Shown: positions 37,924 to 41,914 of the stretch, piece after piece | How positions within the stretch are numbered: position 1 is the first letter of the stretch | How the letters are laid out: each line of letters begins with the position of its first letter | Source of the DNA: a virus | IMG/VR virus record: IMGVR_UViG_3300041409_000068 | Coordinates: 1 to 41,914 of that record | Strand: one strand, 5' to 3' | DNA: 41,914 bases | The notes under the pieces: generated by a model | Seen by the model: the letters and a program-made list of their open reading frames with translations, nothing else | Database searches by the model: none | What the model was told of the DNA's origin: nothing | Position numbers and translations under genes: made by a program

Positions 37924-40356
37924 ATGAGCGTTCTTCGCTGCGTCACCAACCTCGTCTCCGAGGGCAAGATCACCAAGGCGCTCGGCGACGAGGCGCTGGC
38001 GCTGTACGAACGCAGCAAGGGCGAATTCCAGAAGAACATGGGCCCCGCCGAGGCCGAGGCTGCCGCCGCGCTGGCGACGGCGCGCGCGATGGAGGCCGGC
38101 GCCAAGCGGATGAAGAACGACGTGGCCAAACAGGCCATCGCCTTCGCCAATTTCGAGCGGACCATGATGGAGCATCAGGACGGGCCGATTGCCGGCGTGC
38201 TCGACCAGCTGACGCAATCGCTGAGATCGCGCGGCACCCGGAACGTCGATGCGGTGCGGGATGACATCTGGAACACACTGTCGGCCAAGTTCGGCGAGAG
38301 CATGGAGAAATACGCGCCGGGCCTGCTGGGGGCGAGCCGGGCGCAGATCGATTCCGCCAAGAACATCATCCGCGAGGTGTTCGGGGTGCAGACCGGCGAT
38401 AACCTGGCCAGCGCGGCCGGCAAGTCGTTCGGCGAGGTCCGGACCATCGCGGAGGACCGGGCGCGGTCGGCCGGCAAGAACTTCGAGCAGAACGAGAACT
38501 GGCGGGTGCCGCAGCCGTGGAATTCGGCCCAGGTCAAGAAGGTCAAGGAGGCCGAATTCGTCTCCGACTTCATGGCCGAGGTCGACGGCGGCGGAATCGC
38601 CCGGCTGTGGGATACCCGCAACAATGTCCCGGCCAGCGCCGCGGATCGGGAATTCATCCTCAAGCGGGCCTATGCCGACATCACGGGGTCCGGCGGCGGC
38701 GTGGGGACGTTCTCGCCGACCCAGCGCACCTTTGAGTTCGCCGACGGGTCCGCCGGCGCGGAGGCGTGGCTCAAGCTGCAGGGCAAGTACGGCGTCGGCG
38801 ACGGGGTGATGCAGCTGATCACCGGGCACATGAACAAGATGGCGTCCGAGATCGCCATGGCCGAGGTGATCGGCCCGAACCACCGCGCGATCATTTCGGC
38901 GGTTTTACCCCGCTTGAAGGCCGCCGAAGCCCAGTTATCCACAGCGCAACGGCTCAATCCGGTCCGGCTGCTGGAAAGCGCCAAGATGGTCGAGAAGGTC
39001 TATGCGGTCCAGAACGGGGCGGCCAACGTGGTCGATGGTCCTGTGATGGCTGGCATCCTGGGCGGGCTACGGAGCATCAGCACGGCGGCGCAGCTCAAGG
39101 GGGCTGTCCTGTCGGCGATCCCCGGGGACAGCGTCACGAGCTTCCTGGCGGGCAATTTCAACGGCATGCCGGTGGGACGGTTGATCGCCGGCGTGGCCCG
39201 GGACATCGCCATGTCCGGCGCTGAGTCCAAGAACCTCGCCGCCCGGCTCAATCTAACCGCCCACGCCGCGATGGATTTCAACCACGGCTACCGGTTCTTT
39301 CAGGATCAGGTCGCGGGGCCGGCCCAGCTGAGGTTCATGGCCACCACGGTGGTCCGGGCGCAGGGCCTGCAGGCGTGGACCGAGATGATGAAACGGGTGT
39401 TCTCGATGGAGTTCACCGGGCATCTGGCCGACCACGTCCACCTGCCGTTTGCCGAGTTGCAAGGCGTCAACAAGCCGCTGGCCAACTTCATTGAGCGCTA
39501 CGGCATCAGCCCGGCCGAATGGGACGCCATCCGCGCCGCGCCGCTGCTCGAAACCAACGGCACCAAATTCCTCGACACCAGCGCTATCGCCGACCAGCGG
39601 CTGGGGGAAAAGCTGCGGACCGGCATCAATCAGGAGCGCCGCTTCGCCGTGCTGGAACCGGATTCGCGATCGCGCGCGCTGACCACCGGCGGGCATGCGC
39701 AGGGCACCTTTGCCGGCGAAATGCACCGCAGCATCGGCATGTTCAAGTCGTTCACGATCTCGATGGCCGCGACCCATATGATGCGGATTTTCTCGCAGCA
39801 GACCTGGGGCGAGATGGCGAAGGTCGGCCTGCCGTTCATGCTGACCCACTTCATGGTCGGCGCCGCCGCGATCCAGGCCAAGAACATCTTCTACGGCAAG
39901 GATCCGCAGGCGATGGACACCGGCAAGTTCTGGGTGTCGGCGATGGCGCAGGGCGGCGGGCTCGGCGTCTATGGAGACATGCTGAATTCGACCCTCGCGA
40001 AATCCGGCCGCTCGTGGCAGGCCGAAGTCGCCGGCCCGATCGGCGGCATCGTCGAGGACGCAATCAAGCTGACGTCCGCCCAGACCCGCAAGCTGTACGA
40101 GGGCAAGGACACCAATTTTGCCACCGAGCTCGTGCGCGTCGGGCGGCGGTACACACCAGGCACCTTCTATACAAAGACCGCCGTCGACCGGCTGCTCTGG
40201 GATAACCTGCAGGAACTCGCCGATCCGGATTACCGCGGCTCGTTCCGGCGGATGGAGAAGAAGCTGAAAGACGAAACCGGCCAGCAGATGTGGTGGGGTT
40301 CAGGACAGAATGTGCCAGAGCGAGCTCCTAATTTGGGTGCCATCGTAGGCCGGTAG
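37924..40356 (+). CDS. Large internal virion protein (810 aa)
   Basis: The protein begins MSVLRCVTNLVSEGKITKAL and has long helical stretches (KGEFQKNMGPAEAEAAAALA), a FVSDFMAEVDGGGIARLWDT segment, several hydrophobic helices (KVGLPFMLTHFMVGAAAIQA at ~640) and an end with GTFYTKTAVDRLLWDNLQEL. Its size and position after the other internal proteins suggest a gp15/gp16-type core protein that is ejected to form the DNA conduit across the cell envelope. GGGGCGAG precedes the ATG by about 10 bases. No lytic domain is seen here; it lies in the 32972-35824 product. Confidence 0.82.
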   Translation: MSVLRCVTNLVSEGKITKALGDEALALYERSKGEFQKNMGPAEAEAAAALATARAMEAGAKRMKNDVAKQAIAFANFERTMMEHQDGPIAGVLDQLTQSLRSRGTRNVDAVRDDIWNTLSAKFGESMEKYAPGLLGASRAQIDSAKNIIREVFGVQTGDNLASAAGKSFGEVRTIAEDRARSAGKNFEQNENWRVPQPWNSAQVKKVKEAEFVSDFMAEVDGGGIARLWDTRNNVPASAADREFILKRAYADITGSGGGVGTFSPTQRTFEFADGSAGAEAWLKLQGKYGVGDGVMQLITGHMNKMASEIAMAEVIGPNHRAIISAVLPRLKAAEAQLSTAQRLNPVRLLESAKMVEKVYAVQNGAANVVDGPVMAGILGGLRSISTAAQLKGAVLSAIPGDSVTSFLAGNFNGMPVGRLIAGVARDIAMSGAESKNLAARLNLTAHAAMDFNHGYRFFQDQVAGPAQLRFMATTVVRAQGLQAWTEMMKRVFSMEFTGHLADHVHLPFAELQGVNKPLANFIERYGISPAEWDAIRAAPLLETNGTKFLDTSAIADQRLGEKLRTGINQERRFAVLEPDSRSRALTTGGHAQGTFAGEMHRSIGMFKSFTISMAATHMMRIFSQQTWGEMAKVGLPFMLTHFMVGAAAIQAKNIFYGKDPQAMDTGKFWVSAMAQGGGLGVYGDMLNSTLAKSGRSWQAEVAGPIGGIVEDAIKLTSAQTRKLYEGKDTNFATELVRVGRRYTPGTFYTKTAVDRLLWDNLQELADPDYRGSFRRMEKKLKDETGQQMWWGSGQNVPERAPNLGAIVGR

Positions 40357-40366
40357 CCGTGCGTTG
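40357..40366 (+). promoter_or_regulatory. Repeated late-region motif, copy 8
   Basis: CCGTGCGTTG starts 42 bases before the ATG at 40399 and directly follows the previous stop. CCGT could pair with ACGG at 40393-40396. Confidence 0.55.
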
Positions 40367-40398
40367 GGAGCGCCCGAAAGCTGCGTCAAAATACGGTT

Positions 40399-40851
40399 AT
40401 GCAGCTTTTCCCGATCGAAGAAATTGAATCCGAGGCCGCTGGGGTTGACCATGCCTTGATGGCCTACAGGGCGCTGGCGGCGCAGCATTTGGTCGCTAGC
40501 GACATACTCTGCCGTGGTTACGGGGTTTCTATCGCGGCAGAGAAACTCCGGTACGACCTGATCGCAGATATCGGCGGGCTCAAGCGGGTCCAAGTCAAAA
40601 TGACCAATGGCATGCAAATGGCCAGTGGCTATTTGCGCTACCGGTTCTGGGGTGGAAACCACAATAGCAAACTGCGCGACTACATCGGTGACGTGGACCT
40701 TTTGGCCTTCGTTGCCATGGATATCCGACGAATAAAATACGCCCTCCCAGAGAGTGTCGATCTGGTGCAGGCCGCATTCAAACCTGCCGAATTTGACATG
40801 GACCGCTGCGAGCTTGCTTGGCAGCAGGTCCTTCGGTCGTGGGGCGGGTAG
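40399..40851 (+). CDS. PD-(D/E)XK nuclease-like protein in the late region (150 aa)
   Basis: The product contains GYGVSIAAEKLRYDLIADIG and GLKRVQVKMTNGMQMASGYL. YDLIAD plus VQVK resembles the D...QxK core of PDDEXK_5/I-Ssp6803I-type endonucleases, in which glutamine replaces the usual acidic residue, and an upstream glutamate is available. The gene lies alone between an internal virion gene and the tailspike gene, has its own motif copy, no ribosome binding site and lower GC, and so looks inserted (a homing-type or moron gene). Cleavage target and activity are unknown. Confidence 0.65.
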   Translation: MQLFPIEEIESEAAGVDHALMAYRALAAQHLVASDILCRGYGVSIAAEKLRYDLIADIGGLKRVQVKMTNGMQMASGYLRYRFWGGNHNSKLRDYIGDVDLLAFVAMDIRRIKYALPESVDLVQAAFKPAEFDMDRCELAWQQVLRSWGG

Positions 40852-40852
40852 C

Positions 40853-40862
40853 CCGTGCGTTG
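40853..40862 (+). promoter_or_regulatory. Repeated late-region motif, copy 9
   Basis: CCGTGCGTTG directly follows the previous stop and lies 63 bases before the TTG start of the tailspike gene. GTGCG could pair with CGCAC at 40882-40886. Confidence 0.55.
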
Positions 40863-40887
40863 TCGGTGATCGACCACCCGCCGCACC

Positions 40888-40908
40888 CTCCCGATACATC
40901 ATCGGGAG
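40888..40908 (+). promoter_or_regulatory. Hairpin hiding the tailspike ribosome binding site
   Basis: CTCCCGAT (40888-40895) and ATCGGGAG (40901-40908) form a perfect 8-base stem with a 5-base loop. The GGGAG of the 3' arm is the ribosome binding site of the TTG start at 40916, so the stem could limit translation. Confidence 0.6.
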
Positions 40909-40915
40909 ACGTGCC

Positions 40916-41914
40916 TTGTCTGAATGGTTAGATGTTGCCGACATTACGCCTCGCATCGCCTACACGGCGACGGCCTCCCAAACCGTGTTCACCGTGCCGT
41001 TCGTGTTCTTCGAGGACGAAGACCTGTTCGTCTACCAGAACACCACGCTGCTGGTGCTGGCGACGCATTACACGGTCAGCGGTGCCGAGGATGAGGATGG
41101 CGGCACCGTCACGCTGCTGACCGGCGCCACCGCGGGCGACATCATCATGATCATGCGCGAGGTGCCCTACAGCCAGACCACGCACATTCCGCCGTCCGGC
41201 CCGCTCGATATCCCCGCGATCAACATTCAGATTTCCAAGCTGGTCGCGATGATCCAGCAAATCGAGGACCGCGCCTTCGACCGGGCTGTTCGTCTGTCCG
41301 ATTCCGACCCGACGATCGACCTGCAGCTGCCGAATGCGGCCGGTCGCGCCAACAAGACGGTCTCCTTCGATGCCGACGGCTTGCTGCAGATGAGCACTGT
41401 CGTCGGGGGCGAGATCGATCCGGACGCGGCGAATATCACGTTCACGCCGAGCGGCACCGGTTCGCAGGCGCGCAGCATCCAATCCCGGCTGCGCGATTAC
41501 TGGTCGACGTTCGATTTCATCCCGATAGCGGAGCATGCCGCCATCGTCGCCGGCACATCGAGCTATAACGCGACCCCGGCGCTCAACTATGCGCTGGAAG
41601 CCTGCTATGACGACGGCAAGCGCCTTAACGGTATCGGCGGCGCCTACATGGTCGACGAGGCTTCGTCCGGCGCGGGTTACGCCCTGCTGAACAAGGGCGT
41701 TTCCATATTCGGCGAGGGCAGCCAGCGGTTCACGATCGCGCCGCTCGCCACGATGCCGAACACCGCCGACTTCATGCGCGTGGAAATGCAGACCGGTGGT
41801 GATCTCGGCTTCATGGAGATGAGCCACATCCTGATCTATTGCGCCCGCGACGGCACCAAGCGCGGCAAGCGCGGCATCTACCTGCTCGACAACGTGACGG
41901 CCAATATCTCCCGC
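40916..41914 (+). CDS. Tailspike / tail fibre protein, N-terminal part (cut by window end)
   Basis: A TTG at 40916, 7 bases after GGGAG, opens a frame that stays open to the last base (333 codons). It reads (M)SEWLDVADITPRIAYTATA, then SQTVFTVPFVFFEDEDLFVY, TVTLLTGATAGDIIMIMREV and ISKLVAMIQQIEDRAFDRAV: a head-binding domain of podovirus fibres and tailspikes. At ~200 a right-handed beta-helix begins (DFIPIAEHAAIVAGTSSYNA, LNYALEACYDDGKRLNGIGG with a GGAYMVDEA repeat). It probably binds and may degrade a surface polysaccharide. The next in-frame ATG is far downstream, so TTG is favoured. Confidence 0.85.
   Translation, partial: MSEWLDVADITPRIAYTATASQTVFTVPFVFFEDEDLFVYQNTTLLVLATHYTVSGAEDEDGGTVTLLTGATAGDIIMIMREVPYSQTTHIPPSGPLDIPAINIQISKLVAMIQQIEDRAFDRAVRLSDSDPTIDLQLPNAAGRANKTVSFDADGLLQMSTVVGGEIDPDAANITFTPSGTGSQARSIQSRLRDYWSTFDFIPIAEHAAIVAGTSSYNATPALNYALEACYDDGKRLNGIGGAYMVDEASSGAGYALLNKGVSIFGEGSQRFTIAPLATMPNTADFMRVEMQTGGDLGFMEMSHILIYCARDGTKRGKRGIYLLDNVTANISR

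Noticed and set aside
19037-40862. Reading the 10-base motif as a T7-type RNA polymerase or sigma-54 promoter
   Set aside because: T7-type promoters are conserved over about 20 bases and need a phage polymerase not seen here; the motif does not contain the TGGCAC-N5-TTGC pattern of sigma-54 promoters.
1-41914. tRNA genes and CRISPR arrays
   Set aside because: I saw no cloverleaf-like sequences and no regular repeat-spacer pattern; the only regularly recurring short sequence is the gene-leading 10-base motif.

Overview
The window is most of the genome of a temperate, T7-like (podovirus-type) phage or prophage from a GC-rich alphaproteobacterium. I infer the Bradyrhizobium/Rhodopseudomonas group from the high GC, the codon choice and the GapR-type (DUF2312) gene, but no host gene is visible. 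The right edge cuts the tailspike gene. The left edge lies just past the end of the leftward early operon, so the lysis genes and any attachment sites may be outside.

Layout. (1) 88-9228, minus strand: one tightly coupled early operon of about 26 genes, mostly with 4-base ATGA/GTGA overlaps. It holds a recombination pair (RecE-like PD-(D/E)XK exonuclease and RecA-fold ATPase), a cytosine-C5 DNA methyltransferase, a nucleoside 2-deoxyribosyltransferase-like protein, a PrtN-like activator, a decayed DnaQ-like exonuclease, and many zinc-binding or one-helix membrane microproteins. Several of these are shorter than 60 codons. (2) 9265-10366: a lambda-like switch. A LexA/S24-type repressor is co-transcribed with a lipoprotein, faces a YdaS/Cro-like gene, and has five related ACCC-N-GGGT operators split between pL and pR. 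(3) 11167-17249, plus strand: a replication and early rightward operon (GapR-like protein, DUF1064-like nuclease, O-like initiator with a purine-rich candidate origin, DnaB-like helicase, zinc and HTH proteins). (4) 17250-19607: an accessory segment with a small serine recombinase and two minus-strand genes. (5) 19688-41914: packaging and virion genes: TerS-like, an unusual 365-base non-coding region, TerL, portal, Bbp19-like, scaffold, capsid, Bbp16-like, tail tubular A and B, three or four internal virion proteins and the tailspike.

The genes fit a phage with lambda-like control and a T7-like particle. The repressor blocks both early promoters. The leftward operon provides recombination, modification and a candidate late activator; the rightward operon provides replication; the late genes build a short-tailed virion whose internal proteins carry a GH104-like murein-degrading domain and an ADP-ribosyltransferase domain.

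The most unusual signals are a 10-base motif (CCGTGCGTTG or GGGTGCGTTG) repeated nine times, only on the plus strand, ahead of gene starts from 19 kb to the right end, usually 42-44 bases before the start codon; the ADP-ribosyltransferase domain inside an internal virion protein; and the repeat-bearing non-coding block before the terminase large subunit gene.
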